Part shown: piece after piece, positions 45,682-54,570 of the stretch
How the letters are laid out: each line of letters begins with the position of its first letter
Position numbering within the stretch: the stretch's first letter is position 1
NCBI GenBank assembly: GCA_963966775.1
Contig: CAXAAH010000001.1
Coordinates: forward strand, 124,001-188,000
Length of the DNA: 64,000 bases
Source of the DNA: UBA685 sp002299005
Lineage (GTDB): Bacteria > Pseudomonadota > Alphaproteobacteria > Puniceispirillales > Puniceispirillaceae
Reading direction: 5' to 3'
Program-made: the position numbers and the translations under genes
The notes under the pieces: generated by a model
Told to the model about the DNA's origin: nothing
What the model saw: the letters and a program-made list of their open reading frames with translations, nothing else
The model's database searches: none

Positions 45682-46370
45682 TATGCTGCCACCATTTCAA
45701 CTGCGTTTTTAAGGAAAATCAGGCCGTCGCTATTGCCAATATCAGGATCTGCGGCACGTTCAGGGTGCGGCATCATCCCCATAATACGGCCATTCGGTGA
45801 TAGGATGCCGGCGATATCATGGGCTGAACCATTTGGATTGCTCGGGCCAAAAGCAGGGCCGTTCACATAGGTGAGGGCAATTTGGCCATTATCGCGCAAG
45901 CTTGCCAATGTATCTTCATCGGCAAAATAATTACCTTCATTATGCGCAACCGGTATAGCTAGCTGTGAGCCTGCCTCAAGCCCTGATGTAAAGGGCGAAG
46001 AGATGGTTTCTTGCACTTGCAGATTTGTGCTGCGGCAAATGAATTTAAGGCCTTTATTCTTGACCAAAGTGCCGGGAAGAAGGCCTGTTTCGAGCAAGAT
46101 TTGAAAACCGTTACAGACGCCCAAAATAGCGCCGCCTCTGCTGGCATGGTCCAACACAGCTTCCATGATAGGAGAGCGTGCGGCCAAAGCCCCACAGCGC
46201 AAATAATCGCCAAAAGAAAAGCCGCCAGGCACGATGACAAGATCAGCCGCATCAAGACCTGTTTCTTTATGCCACACCATCTGGGGGCGGCGACCGGTGA
46301 TACGCTCAATTGCCACCATCATATCGCGGTCGCAATTAGAGCCGGGGAAAATAACTACAGCTACTCTCAT
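45681..46370 (-). CDS. purQ: FGAM synthase glutaminase subunit PurQ
   Basis: A 229-residue class I glutamine amidotransferase that feeds ammonia to PurL. The nucleophile Cys86 lies in LGVCNGFQ, and the His-Glu pair in MPHPERA near the C terminus. Its start overlaps purS by 4 bases (ATGA) and its stop overlaps purL, so the three subunits are probably coupled for equal amounts. Confidence 0.96.
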   Translation of the reverse strand: MRVAVVIFPGSNCDRDMMVAIERITGRRPQMVWHKETGLDAADLVIVPGGFSFGDYLRCGALAARSPIMEAVLDHASRGGAILGVCNGFQILLETGLLPGTLVKNKGLKFICRSTNLQVQETISSPFTSGLEAGSQLAIPVAHNEGNYFADEDTLASLRDNGQIALTYVNGPAFGPSNPNGSAHDIAGILSPNGRIMGMMPHPERAADPDIGNSDGLIFLKNAVEMVAA

Positions 46371-46615
46371 TGGTCTTCTTCAATGGTAATTTCGTAATCT
46401 TCGATAACCGTGTTTGCCAAGATTTGCTCACACATGCGCGCGGCACGCTGATGCGCTCTGGCGGTATCTTCGGCATCCACATCCAATGTGATTTGCTTGC
46501 CAATGCGCACATTGCTTGCTTCGGTAAAGCCGATTGAGGCCAGTGAACGTTCAACAGCGCGACCTTGCGGGTCTAATACGCCCTCTTTCAAAGAAATGTT
46601 AACCGTAACTTTCAT
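46367..46615 (-). CDS. purS: FGAM synthase subunit PurS
   Basis: An 82-residue PurS, the small bridging subunit needed by short PurL. It has the beta-start VTVNISLKEGVLDPQGRAVE and a two-strand/two-helix repeat. It lies 11 bases after purC and overlaps purQ by 4 bases. Confidence 0.95.
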   Translation of the reverse strand: MKVTVNISLKEGVLDPQGRAVERSLASIGFTEASNVRIGKQITLDVDAEDTARAHQRAARMCEQILANTVIEDYEITIEEDQ

Positions 46616-46626
46616 GATTTTCCTCG

Positions 46627-47364
46627 CTAGCTTTTCGCTTCAAATTCGATATTAAGGCCAAGGCGTTTGGCAATCTCACTATAGGCTTCGACAAGCCCGC
46701 CTAGATCGCGGCGGAACCTGTCCTTATCCATCTTTTCATTCGTCTCACTATCCCAGAGGCGGCAATTATCAGGGCTGATTTCATCTGCCAAGATAATCTC
46801 ATAGCCATCTTCACTCTCAAGGCGCCCAAATTCGAGTTTGAAATCGATCAAACGCACGCCAATCGCAAAGAATAGGCCTGTTAGGAAGTCGTTAATCTTC
46901 TCTGTCAGATAGACAATTTCATCAAGCTCATCATCATCGGCATAGCCAAGCACCGTGATATGCTCACGCGCCACCACAGGGTCACCAAGCGCATCATCTT
47001 TCAGGCAAAACTCAATCAATGGCGCAGGCATTGGCTCACCTTCAGTCAGGCCAAGGCGCTTGCAGATAGAGCCGGCCGCGACATTGCGGACAATCACTTC
47101 AATCGGCACAATCTCAACTTGCTTCACAAGCTGTTCACGCAAATTCAGACGCTCAATGAAATGGTGCGGGATGCCAATATTGCCAAGGGCAGGGAGCAAA
47201 TGCGCTGAGATAAGGTTGTTCAACACACCTTTTTGCGAAATGCTATCTTTCTTTTCAGCATTAAAAGCGGTCGCATCATCTTTGAAATATTGGATGATTT
47301 GCCCCTCATTAGGGCCTTCAAACAAAATCTTGGCTTTGCCTTCATAAAGCATTTTACGTGTCAT
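46627..47364 (-). CDS. purC: SAICAR synthetase
   Basis: Adds aspartate to CAIR in purine synthesis. The 245-residue ATP-grasp-like protein begins LYEGKAKILFEG, and has VRNVAAGSICKRLG and LIDFKLEFGR near the end, the two signatures of PurC. It is the second gene of the operon, 12 bases after purB. The ATG has little Shine-Dalgarno sequence, so coupling to purB is likely. Confidence 0.97.
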   Translation of the reverse strand: MTRKMLYEGKAKILFEGPNEGQIIQYFKDDATAFNAEKKDSISQKGVLNNLISAHLLPALGNIGIPHHFIERLNLREQLVKQVEIVPIEVIVRNVAAGSICKRLGLTEGEPMPAPLIEFCLKDDALGDPVVAREHITVLGYADDDELDEIVYLTEKINDFLTGLFFAIGVRLIDFKLEFGRLESEDGYEIILADEISPDNCRLWDSETNEKMDKDRFRRDLGGLVEAYSEIAKRLGLNIEFEAKS

Positions 47365-47376
47365 GTGATAGCCCTT

Positions 47377-48681
47377 CTAAGACGCTGAAAAAACACGGTT
47401 AAAGATGGTATCAACATGTTTGAAATGCTGGCCCAAATCAAAGAGCGCATCAAGCTCATCAGGCGATAAATAGCCCGCAACATCATGATCGCCTTTGAGC
47501 AAATCAAGATAATTGCCATTACCTGCCCAGACTTCCATCGCATTGCGCTGAACCATCTTATAGCTATCTTCACGGCTCGCGCCTTTTTGCGTCAATGCCA
47601 GCAAAACCTGCTGTGAGTGAACAAGGCCGCCAAGCGCATCAAGATTGGCCTGCATCTTTTCAGGATAGACAAGCAGATTTTCAACCACATTCGCCGCGCG
47701 GTGCAAGGCAAAATCAAGTGTGATTGTCGCATCAGGGCCAAACATACGCTCAACAGATGAATGCGAGATATCTCTTTCATGCCATAGAACAACATTTTCA
47801 AGCGCCGGTGTTACCGCGGCTCTGACAATGCGTGCAAGGCCGGTAAGGTTCTCGGTCAATACAGGGTTGCGCTTATGCGGCATGGCTGATGAGCCTTTTT
47901 GGCCGGCTGAGAAAAACTCTTCCGCTTCTCTGACTTCGGTGCGTTGCAAATGGCGCACTTCGGTGGCGAGCCGTTCAACCGAACTGGCAATCACACCCAA
48001 AATAGCAAAGAACATTGCATGGCGGTCACGGGGGATGACTTGTGTTGAAACAGGTTCAATCTCAAGCCCCATCTTGGCGGCTACATGCTCTTCTACGAAC
48101 GGTTCAATATGCGCAAATGTGCCAACCGCGCCTGAAATAGCACATGTCGCAATTTCGGCTCTGGCATCGGCAAGACGCTTGCGGCATCTGTCCATTTCAG
48201 CGTAATGACCGGCCAGCTTTAGCCCGAAGGTTGTTGGTTCAGCATGGATACCATGAGAGCGGCCAATGGTAGGCGTCATTTTAAACTCATGGGCGCGTTT
48301 TTCAAGCGCCGCACAAAGACGGTCAAGGCCAGCCATCAAAATATCGCTAGCTCTTGTCATCTGAACGGCCAATGTCGTGTCCAGAACGTCTGATGACGTC
48401 ATGCCTTGATGCACAAAGCGTGCCTCTGGGCCCACATATTCAGCCAGATTCGTTAAAAAAGCGATGACATCATGCTTTGTTTCGCGCTCAATCTCATCAA
48501 TACGGTCAATATCAAACTGGCCGCGTTCCCATACGGCGGCCGCCGCTTCTGTGGGGATAACACCTAATTTAGCCTGTGCGTCACAAGCATGTGCTTCAAT
48601 TTCGAACCAGATTTGGAATTTTGTGGAAGGTGACCATAAGGCGGTCATTTCCTCGCGAGCATAGCGCGGAATCATTGACAA
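47377..48681 (-). CDS. purB: Adenylosuccinate lyase
   Basis: A 434-residue lyase that releases fumarate from SAICAR and from adenylosuccinate. The fumarase-superfamily signature is SSAMPHKRNP near residue 265, with the catalytic loop after it. It heads the minus-strand purine operon purB-purC-purS-purQ-purL-bolA-grxD. A possible TTGACA (minus strand, 48768-48773) with a poor -10 lies about 90 bases upstream. No riboswitch is seen in the leader. Confidence 0.96.
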   Translation of the reverse strand: MSMIPRYAREEMTALWSPSTKFQIWFEIEAHACDAQAKLGVIPTEAAAAVWERGQFDIDRIDEIERETKHDVIAFLTNLAEYVGPEARFVHQGMTSSDVLDTTLAVQMTRASDILMAGLDRLCAALEKRAHEFKMTPTIGRSHGIHAEPTTFGLKLAGHYAEMDRCRKRLADARAEIATCAISGAVGTFAHIEPFVEEHVAAKMGLEIEPVSTQVIPRDRHAMFFAILGVIASSVERLATEVRHLQRTEVREAEEFFSAGQKGSSAMPHKRNPVLTENLTGLARIVRAAVTPALENVVLWHERDISHSSVERMFGPDATITLDFALHRAANVVENLLVYPEKMQANLDALGGLVHSQQVLLALTQKGASREDSYKMVQRNAMEVWAGNGNYLDLLKGDHDVAGYLSPDELDALFDLGQHFKHVDTIFNRVFSAS

Positions 48682-48798
48682 TACGTCCTAACATAAAAAA
48701 TGAAAAAAATGTGACGCTTTTATATCATTATGACCAAAAAAAGGCTAGTCTGATTAGGCGTAAAACATGTCAAATAGACGGAAAAGGGCATATCACAA

Positions 48799-49002
48799 AT
48801 GATTAGACGTTTGCTTTTCGGATTGGCTATGCGCGCAGCTCAAAATCCAAAGGTTCAAGCTGAGGCAGGTCGTCTTGCGCAAAAGGCGGCTGATAAAGCA
48901 AAGCCGACCCTTTTAAAAGGGGCAAGACGCGCAGGTGAGCTGACCAAAAATGCCTCTGATGAGATTTCTTATCAGGTGAATAAAAAGCTGCCTAAAAAAT
49001 AA
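48799..49002 (+). CDS. Small basic protein of unknown function
   Basis: A 67-residue basic protein with Lys/Ala-rich runs (AGRLAQKAADKAKP) and no membrane segment or motif. It resembles small Lys/Ala proteins that are often histone-like or RNA-binding, but this is only composition. AAAAGGG lies before the ATG. It is divergent from purB and faces radC. I do not know its family. Confidence 0.6.
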   Translation: MIRRLLFGLAMRAAQNPKVQAEAGRLAQKAADKAKPTLLKGARRAGELTKNASDEISYQVNKKLPKK

Positions 49003-49022
49003 TCACTCTGTTTTGAGGTGCT

Positions 49023-49742
49023 TTAATCAGGGCTAAACAGCCCTTGATTGCGCAGGCTGATGCATTTGCCGCCTGCGACGATTAGATGGTCGTGCAAGCT
49101 AATATTGGCGGACCGCAAAGTTGACTGCAATTTGTTGGTCAGATGAATGTCTTCGCGGCTCGCTCTTGTATCTTGACTGGGGTGATTATGAACCAATATG
49201 ACGCCGACTGCTTCAAAAGACAGCGCCAACTTTAAGACTTCTCGTGGATAGATGGTCATCTGGTTAACCGTGCCTTGGCCTAATTCTTCGACAGCAATGA
49301 CGCGGTTTTGGTTATCTAATAGAATCATTAAAAAGGCTTCGATGGGATAATGAGACAGTTTTTGAATGCAAAAAAATTGTAAATCTTGCCAATTTGATAG
49401 GACGCTTTGATGCTCTATACGCTCAAAGCTGATGCGATCTAGCAAGGTTGCGATGGCTTTGATATGGCGCACCGAAACCTCGCCAAGCCCCGTTATTTCA
49501 AGCAATTGCTTGTCGCTTGCTTTGAGAATGCCGGAAAAGTTTTTAAATTTTACAAAACAACTTCGAACGATTGGTTTTGTGTCGATGCGTGGCAGCATAG
49601 AAAATAATAAAAGCTCAAACAGTTCTTTGTCTGTGAGGGCATCATGGCCCTTATCATCGCATTTTTGCTGCAAGCGTTGGCGATGGCCGCTATTATCTGA
49701 TGCCACTTGTCCCTCCCTTTGGTCTATGCGGTCAATTTGCAT
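49023..49742 (-). CDS. radC: RadC-family JAB-domain protein
   Basis: A 239-residue protein with an N-terminal HhH-like region and a C-terminal JAMM domain with HNHPSQD and the Asp of ASREDI. The JAMM metal site keeps its histidines and aspartate. Despite the RadC name, its DNA-repair role is uncertain in the literature. It lies 49 bases after map on the same strand, an arrangement seen in other alphaproteobacteria. Confidence 0.93.
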   Translation of the reverse strand: MQIDRIDQREGQVASDNSGHRQRLQQKCDDKGHDALTDKELFELLLFSMLPRIDTKPIVRSCFVKFKNFSGILKASDKQLLEITGLGEVSVRHIKAIATLLDRISFERIEHQSVLSNWQDLQFFCIQKLSHYPIEAFLMILLDNQNRVIAVEELGQGTVNQMTIYPREVLKLALSFEAVGVILVHNHPSQDTRASREDIHLTNKLQSTLRSANISLHDHLIVAGGKCISLRNQGLFSPD

Positions 49743-49791
49743 AATCCAAAAGGATAGGGGCTAAAGATTAAGGCTTTATGAAATTTTGGAA

Positions 49792-50583
49792 TTAGCCGAA
49801 ATAAGGTGGCTGTGTGAAGCCTTTTGGTGAATTTGTGAAAATCTCAAAGCCATCATCTGTGATGCCAATTGAATGCTCAAACTGGGCTGAGAGGCTTTTA
49901 TCTCTGGTGACAGCTGTCCAACCATCTGCCAGAATTTTCATATCATATTTGCCCGCATTGATCATCGGCTCAATGGTAAAGAACATGCCAGCTTCTAAGA
50001 CGATGCCTTGGCCTTTTTTGCCATAATGCAAAACGGTTGGCGCAGAATGGAAGACACGTCCCAAACCATGGCCTGTGAAGTCTCTGACCACGGAAAAACG
50101 ATTTTCTTCTGCATGAGATTGTATAACATGGCCAATATCGCCCAATGTTGTGCCGGGCTTGCAAATATCGATGGCCTTCATCAGGCAATCATAGGTCACG
50201 GTTGATAATTTGCGCGCTTTAATAGACGGGGTACCAACAAAATACATGCGCGATGTATCACCATACCAGCCATCTAGAATAACCGTGACGTCAATATTAA
50301 GGATATCCCCATCCACCAGCTTGCGCGGCCCCGGAATGCCGTGACAGATCACATGGTTCAAAGATATACAGGTCGCTTTGGGAAAGCCCTTATAATTCAA
50401 AGGTGCCGGCACAGCGCCCTTGGCGGTGATATATTCATGACAGATGCGGTCAAGCTCTTCTGTTGTGATGCCAATCGCCACATGGTCAGTTATCATATCC
50501 AGCACTTCAGCGGCCAAAGCCCCTGCGGCTCTCATGCCTTGAAATCCTTCAGCGCCGTGTAATATGATTTGCTCTTCACGCAT
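49792..50583 (-). CDS. map: Methionine aminopeptidase, type I
   Basis: Removes the N-terminal Met from new proteins. The metal ligands of the pita-bread fold are visible: Asp-Asp in LNIDVTVILDGWYGDT, His in FTGHGLG, Glu in FTIEPMI, and Glu in QFEHSIG. At 263 residues it has standard length. The frame is open to 50607, but ATG 50583 with AGAGG seven bases before it is preferred. A good sigma-70-type promoter lies 42-71 bases upstream, and radC follows. Confidence 0.95.
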   Translation of the reverse strand: MREEQIILHGAEGFQGMRAAGALAAEVLDMITDHVAIGITTEELDRICHEYITAKGAVPAPLNYKGFPKATCISLNHVICHGIPGPRKLVDGDILNIDVTVILDGWYGDTSRMYFVGTPSIKARKLSTVTYDCLMKAIDICKPGTTLGDIGHVIQSHAEENRFSVVRDFTGHGLGRVFHSAPTVLHYGKKGQGIVLEAGMFFTIEPMINAGKYDMKILADGWTAVTRDKSLSAQFEHSIGITDDGFEIFTNSPKGFTQPPYFG

Positions 50584-50624
50584 AAGTTTGCCTCTGCATC
50601 TTCTCATTTCAGATATTGCCGCTA

Positions 50625-50654
50625 TATAAACAGCAAAATGGGTTATTTTGTCAA
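50625..50654 (-). promoter_or_regulatory. Candidate sigma-70 promoter of map
   Basis: On the minus strand TTGACA (50649-50654) is followed after 18 bases by TTTATA (50625-50630), about 45 bases before the map ATG. Confidence 0.55.
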
Positions 50655-50737
50655 TTCACCGCTTATCTGTGGACTTGGGTGGGGGGAGAGGTGATATTAT
50701 GGCCCGTGAAATCTGATTTGATATAAAAGAGTGCGTT

Positions 50738-51508
50738 ATGACCCAGAAAATTTCGAAAACAGCCGCTATTTTGGTTATTGGTGATGAGATTTTATCGGGG
50801 CGCACGAAAGATAAGAATATTGGCTGGATAGCTGAACAGCTGAATGAAATGGGCATTGACCTGATTGAGGCGCGCGTTATCGCAGATGTCGAGGCGGTGA
50901 TCATCCGCCATGTGTTAGAGCTATCAAAATCATGTGATTATCTGTTTACCTCTGGCGGTATTGGGCCGACCCATGATGACATTACAACCGCCAGTATTGC
51001 AAAGGCGTTTGGCAAGAAAGTTATTCGCCATGAAGAGGCGGTGCGGCGCTTGCTTGTCCATTATGAAGACACAGATATTCCGTTTAATGAAGCCCGCCAG
51101 AAAATGGCAGATATCCCAGAAGATGCGGCGCTTATCGATAACCCTGCCAGCGCGGCGCCTGGGTTTATTTTGGAAAATGTCTATGTGATGGCAGGTGTGC
51201 CACCGATTTTGCAATCGATGTTTGAAGGGCTGAAAGACAAGCTGGAAGGCGGGCAGAAAAAGATGCGTCTGACGGTTCAATGCGGCATTGGTGAGGGCAC
51301 AATCGCCTCTATCATGGCAGAGATATCTGATGCGTTTGAGGGGCTGTCCGTCGGCAGTTACCCCTGGTTTAAACCGGGTCAATTTGGCACCGCGGTGGTG
51401 GTGTCATCAAAAAACAGAGAACAAGTGCAATCAGCGGCTGAAAAGCTGCAAATGCTGGTTCAACAGGCTGGTTATGAGGCGACTATTTTGGCAGAAGGAC
51501 AGGATTAA
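50738..51508 (+). CDS. CinA N-terminal / MoCF-domain protein
   Basis: A 256-residue competence/damage-inducible CinA-type protein with only the molybdopterin-binding (MoCF) domain; the C-terminal nicotinamide-nucleotide amidase domain is absent. Visible is LVIGDEILSGRTKDKN and GGIGPTHDDIT, the domain hallmarks. The stand-alone MoCF form may hydrolyse ADP-ribose or act on molybdopterin; its role is not settled. It is divergent from map by 154 bases. Confidence 0.88.
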   Translation: MTQKISKTAAILVIGDEILSGRTKDKNIGWIAEQLNEMGIDLIEARVIADVEAVIIRHVLELSKSCDYLFTSGGIGPTHDDITTASIAKAFGKKVIRHEEAVRRLLVHYEDTDIPFNEARQKMADIPEDAALIDNPASAAPGFILENVYVMAGVPPILQSMFEGLKDKLEGGQKKMRLTVQCGIGEGTIASIMAEISDAFEGLSVGSYPWFKPGQFGTAVVVSSKNREQVQSAAEKLQMLVQQAGYEATILAEGQD

Positions 51509-51539
51509 TCGGGCAGACTTTGCTCACTCATCCCTGTTC

Positions 51540-52349
51540 TCACTCATCCCAAGGGCCTTTACGGCGTCTTTTAAATCCGGGCACAGAGCCTGAGCGTTTT
51601 TGTGGCACCAGAACATAGCGTTCCTTCAGGTCGCGGCGTAACTCTTGCGGGCGCGCTACCTGCCATGATTTTTGGTTGGTTTTTGCGGCGGCGAATAACG
51701 ACACCTCTGACTTTTTGAACAGGCCAGCCAGCAGCATCCCTGCCAAAAATCCGCCAATATGTGCGAAATAGGCAACGCCGCCCCCTTGATTGGCTAGGGC
51801 GTCAGGTACGGCGATAAATTGCCCGCCAATCCAAAAACCCAACACAATCCAAGCCGGAATATTGACAAGGCGCACGATGATAATCACCCACATGAACACC
51901 TTTATCGTAGCGCGCGGATAGAGCATGATGTAAGCGCCCAATATGCCAGCAATGCCCCCTGATGCGCCAATTAGAGGAATAGGCGATGTTGGGTCAATAA
52001 AGGCTTGCGTTAAGGCGGCGGCGGCCCCGCAAAGCAGATAGAAGATGATAAAGCGCGTACGCCCCATCGCATCTTCAACATTATCTCCGAATATCCATAA
52101 ATAGAGCATGTTAGACGCCAAATGCGTAAAGCCGCCATGCAAGAACATCGAGCTGATAATGCTCAACACATCAAATTGGCTAAATAGACGCAACGGAATA
52201 ACCCCATAGGTGATGATAAAAGCTCTCTCTGCAACAGGGGCTAGGCCTGCTTGATAGAGATAGATAAGCACACAGGCACCGATCAGCGCCCAGCTAATAT
52301 AGGGGCGTGATTTGGTCGGATTATCATCAAAAAGGGGAAGGAAAAACAT
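51540..52349 (-). CDS. Rhomboid-family intramembrane serine protease
   Basis: A 269-residue inner-membrane protease with about six TM helices. The active Ser is in GASGGIAGILGA and the His in AHIGGFLAG, the GxSG/H dyad. The N terminus is short and the C-terminal tail basic and soluble. Its substrate in bacteria is usually unknown. The tRNA-Leu gene lies upstream on the same strand, separated by 58 bases. Confidence 0.93.
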   Translation of the reverse strand: MFFLPLFDDNPTKSRPYISWALIGACVLIYLYQAGLAPVAERAFIITYGVIPLRLFSQFDVLSIISSMFLHGGFTHLASNMLYLWIFGDNVEDAMGRTRFIIFYLLCGAAAALTQAFIDPTSPIPLIGASGGIAGILGAYIMLYPRATIKVFMWVIIIVRLVNIPAWIVLGFWIGGQFIAVPDALANQGGGVAYFAHIGGFLAGMLLAGLFKKSEVSLFAAAKTNQKSWQVARPQELRRDLKERYVLVPQKRSGSVPGFKRRRKGPWDE

Positions 52350-52407
52350 ACTTTTCCTCTAGTAAGGATAAGGGGGAGCATATGTTTCATCCCCCGGAAT
52401 TTATGTG

Positions 52408-52492
52408 TGGTACGGGCGGGGGGACTTGAACCCCCACGGCCTAAGGCCCACGGATTTTAAGTCCGTTATGTCTACCATTCCATCACGCCCGC
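52408..52492 (-). tRNA. tRNA-Leu (anticodon UAA)
   Basis: On the minus strand the acceptor GCGGGCG (52486-52492) pairs with CGCCCGT near 52412-52418, followed by A and an encoded CCA (52408-52410). The anticodon stem ACGGA/TCCGT closes the loop CTTAAAA with anticodon TAA at 52457-52459. The long variable arm (GGCC..GGCC) is that of a class II tRNA, as Leu requires. GGTTCAAGTCC is the T loop. Confidence 0.95.
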
Positions 52493-52592
52493 ACAGCACA
52501 ATGTACGGCGATTGCTCGCCTGACCGTTGAATAACCAAATATGAGATTAGATGCAATGAGAATTCGCACTAACAGCAAATAACGCTGAATTA

Positions 52593-52620
52593 TTGCAATA
52601 TATTAAAAATAACTTATACT
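52593..52620 (+). promoter_or_regulatory. Candidate promoter of the 52653 gene
   Basis: TTGCAA (52593-52598), 16 bases, TATACT (52615-52620), 32 bases before the start codon. Confidence 0.45.
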
Positions 52621-52652
52621 TAAGGAGTCATCAAATCAAAGGGAGTATGACA

Positions 52653-53027
52653 ATGAACAAGACCATTTCAAATGTCCGCACTATCAGGAAGCGTGGCAAG
52701 ACAAAATTGGGCCGCATTTCTGATCAGATGAATGATTTGGCATGGGATCTGTCGGAAAAGAACGACGCCATTGGTGACGCGCATACAGCGAAATCGATCG
52801 CGATGCTTGATGAATCGCTTGCTTTGATGCAACGCGCGCTTGGGCTGTTAAATTCGGTCGCGATTGACCCTGAGATGATGCAAGAAGCAAAGAAGCCAGC
52901 GAAGAAGTCTGGTGGCCTATTCGCAAAGAAAAAGAGCGAAGAGAAAGCCGAGATTGAGGCACCTGCTGCCGTTGAAGAGGTCGCAGCTGAGCGTGCCCCT
53001 ATCGCGTCAATAAAGCCGCAAGCTTAA
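52653..53027 (+). CDS. Small Lys/Ala/Glu-rich protein of unknown function
   Basis: A 124-residue soluble protein. A helical first half (IGDAHTAKSIAMLDESLALMQRALGLL) is followed by a low-complexity basic/acidic tail (KKPAKKSGGLFAKKKSEEK, then an Ala/Glu region). The tail resembles disordered tails of nucleoid or ribosome-associated proteins. GGGAG lies 7 bases before ATG 52653; ATG 52647 is an alternative. I know no family. It converges on the HD gene across a perfect palindrome. Confidence 0.6.
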   Translation: MNKTISNVRTIRKRGKTKLGRISDQMNDLAWDLSEKNDAIGDAHTAKSIAMLDESLALMQRALGLLNSVAIDPEMMQEAKKPAKKSGGLFAKKKSEEKAEIEAPAAVEEVAAERAPIASIKPQA

Positions 53028-53041
53028 AACAGACGAACAAG

Positions 53042-53063
53042 GTCAGAGATATATATCTCTGGC
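53042..53063. terminator. Palindromic hairpin between convergent genes
   Basis: CAGAGATATATATCTCTG (53044-53061) is a perfect 18-base palindrome, extended by one or two pairs on each side. It lies between two stops 37 bases apart, so it may end transcription from both sides. No T run of note follows. Confidence 0.4.
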
Positions 53064-53064
53064 T

Positions 53065-53685
53065 TTACCTGGCTACTTTCTCACCACTTAGAATTTCAAA
53101 ACGGCGCAAGAATCTTTGCGCCGCTTCTTCTGGTGGCTCTGGCGTTAGGATAAAATCAGCTGGCAAGCCTCTTGGTTGGGGAAATAATTTCTTTGCCTCT
53201 GCTTCTGAAAAGCCCGCTAATTGTGTTGCCTCAAGCCATGCGGCCATCCTATCGGCGCGTTTGATGATGGCTTTGACATAGGCTGGCAGTATCGCAGGCA
53301 AGCCAAAGCGCAAATGTATCGCCCCCTCAAGCTTTGCCTCAATATCCTTATAGGCCGGGCCTAGCACGGATTTAAACGGCGTAATCATATCGCCGATAAC
53401 ATATTCAGGCCCATCATGAAGCAGGCATGCAAGTCGCCATTTCTGGTCAAGGTCAGGGGCGTTTGTTTGCACAAGCCGTTCAACCACAACACTATGTTGC
53501 GCGACCGAATAGCCATAGGTGCCGGTTGTTTGCCCATTCCACCGTGCGACGCGTGCAAGTCCATGGGCGATATCACTAATTTCAATATCCATAGGGCTAG
53601 GTGATAAAATATCCAAACGCCTGCCTGAAAGCATGCGTTGCCATGCGCGCGCAGGCCTCTCAGAGGCACTATTTTTACGAGCCAT
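53065..53685 (-). CDS. HD-domain phosphohydrolase (YfbR-like)
   Basis: A 206-residue HD-superfamily protein. The metal site shows YSVAQHSVVV and LLHDGPEYVIGDM, the H...HD...D pattern. Its relatives are 5'-deoxynucleotidases that act on dNMPs. GTG 53697 could also start it, but ATG 53685 fits the spacing better. It stands alone, with its stop facing the 52653 gene. No operon is apparent. Confidence 0.88.
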   Translation of the reverse strand: MARKNSASERPARAWQRMLSGRRLDILSPSPMDIEISDIAHGLARVARWNGQTTGTYGYSVAQHSVVVERLVQTNAPDLDQKWRLACLLHDGPEYVIGDMITPFKSVLGPAYKDIEAKLEGAIHLRFGLPAILPAYVKAIIKRADRMAAWLEATQLAGFSEAEAKKLFPQPRGLPADFILTPEPPEEAAQRFLRRFEILSGEKVAR

Positions 53686-53871
53686 AAATATACTCACCCA
53701 TTATTTCTTGCACCTAATTTTCTTGATTTGGTGATAAGCACTATTGGCAAATCTGCTTAAATTATTGTATTACAAGACCAATCTGATTAACAAACATAAT
53801 TTGCAGGATATGAGGGCGGCGCGTTTGTCCCCTGATTATCTTGTCATATTGTGGTATGAGACTGGCTGGGC

Positions 53872-54570
53872 ATGGATTTTTTTCAAACAAGAGAGAAATA
53901 TAGAAAACGCGAAATGCGTTATTCTGTGTCATTTTTGTTTCGCATAACAGTCATCGGTCTTGTGGCATGGCTAGGCTGGCTATGGGGTTCAGCAGAGCAA
54001 AAGCGTCTGCAGGCAGATTCAAACCTTGCCATTTTTGAGAGTGATCGCGAAATCCAGCTCTTGAGCTCACAGCTTGAAAAATTGCAGATTGAGTTGAATG
54101 AGGCACGCGCGCAAAATACGGCTGTTAGCCTAACCGACAAGAATTCGGGCAAATTTGCTAAATTGGTCAAGGCACAGATTGCCAATGGCACAAAGGTTGA
54201 ACAAATTTATGCAGGTCTACAGCAAATAGGCGTGCCGACGAATTGCCGCGTTGTGCATTATCAATCATTGGCAGTCGCAACCGAATTATATGGCGGGGCT
54301 GAATCAAAGGCCTCGTTGTTTGATGGTGCCTTGCGATTGAATATCGAAGGCGCGGTTAATGAGAATGGCAATAAAGCCAACCCGTGGTTTGACCCGTTGC
54401 AAAAGGTAAAGGTGCGCCAAGCCTATCTTGGTGGTCAGACCATTACCGAACATAATCTGCCGTTCTCGCTCATCCTGCCGGCCCAAGAATGGATCCTAGA
54501 ATTAAGCTTCACAGTCTCAGATTTGCGCGGCTATGTTGATCTAGAAGTCCGCAATTGCGTGATAGGCTAA
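53872..54570 (+). CDS. Single-TM coiled-coil protein of unknown function
   Basis: A 232-residue protein: a basic arm (1-20), one TM helix (about 22-40), a coiled coil (about 45-85, heptads in REIQLLSSQLEKLQIE), then a globular domain with two cysteines (PTNCRVV and VRNCVIG). The orientation is probably N-in, C-out, so the domain sits in the periplasm. I do not know the family. ATG 53872 has a poor ribosome site, and ATG 53914 (before RYSVSF) is an alternative start that keeps the TM helix. It converges on the flavin reductase with a 4-base overlap. Confidence 0.7.
   Translation: MDFFQTREKYRKREMRYSVSFLFRITVIGLVAWLGWLWGSAEQKRLQADSNLAIFESDREIQLLSSQLEKLQIELNEARAQNTAVSLTDKNSGKFAKLVKAQIANGTKVEQIYAGLQQIGVPTNCRVVHYQSLAVATELYGGAESKASLFDGALRLNIEGAVNENGNKANPWFDPLQKVKVRQAYLGGQTITEHNLPFSLILPAQEWILELSFTVSDLRGYVDLEVRNCVIG

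Noticed and set aside
53744..53947. A 67-codon frame before the coiled-coil gene
   Set aside because: It overlaps the start of the real gene in another frame, has a biased composition and no motif.
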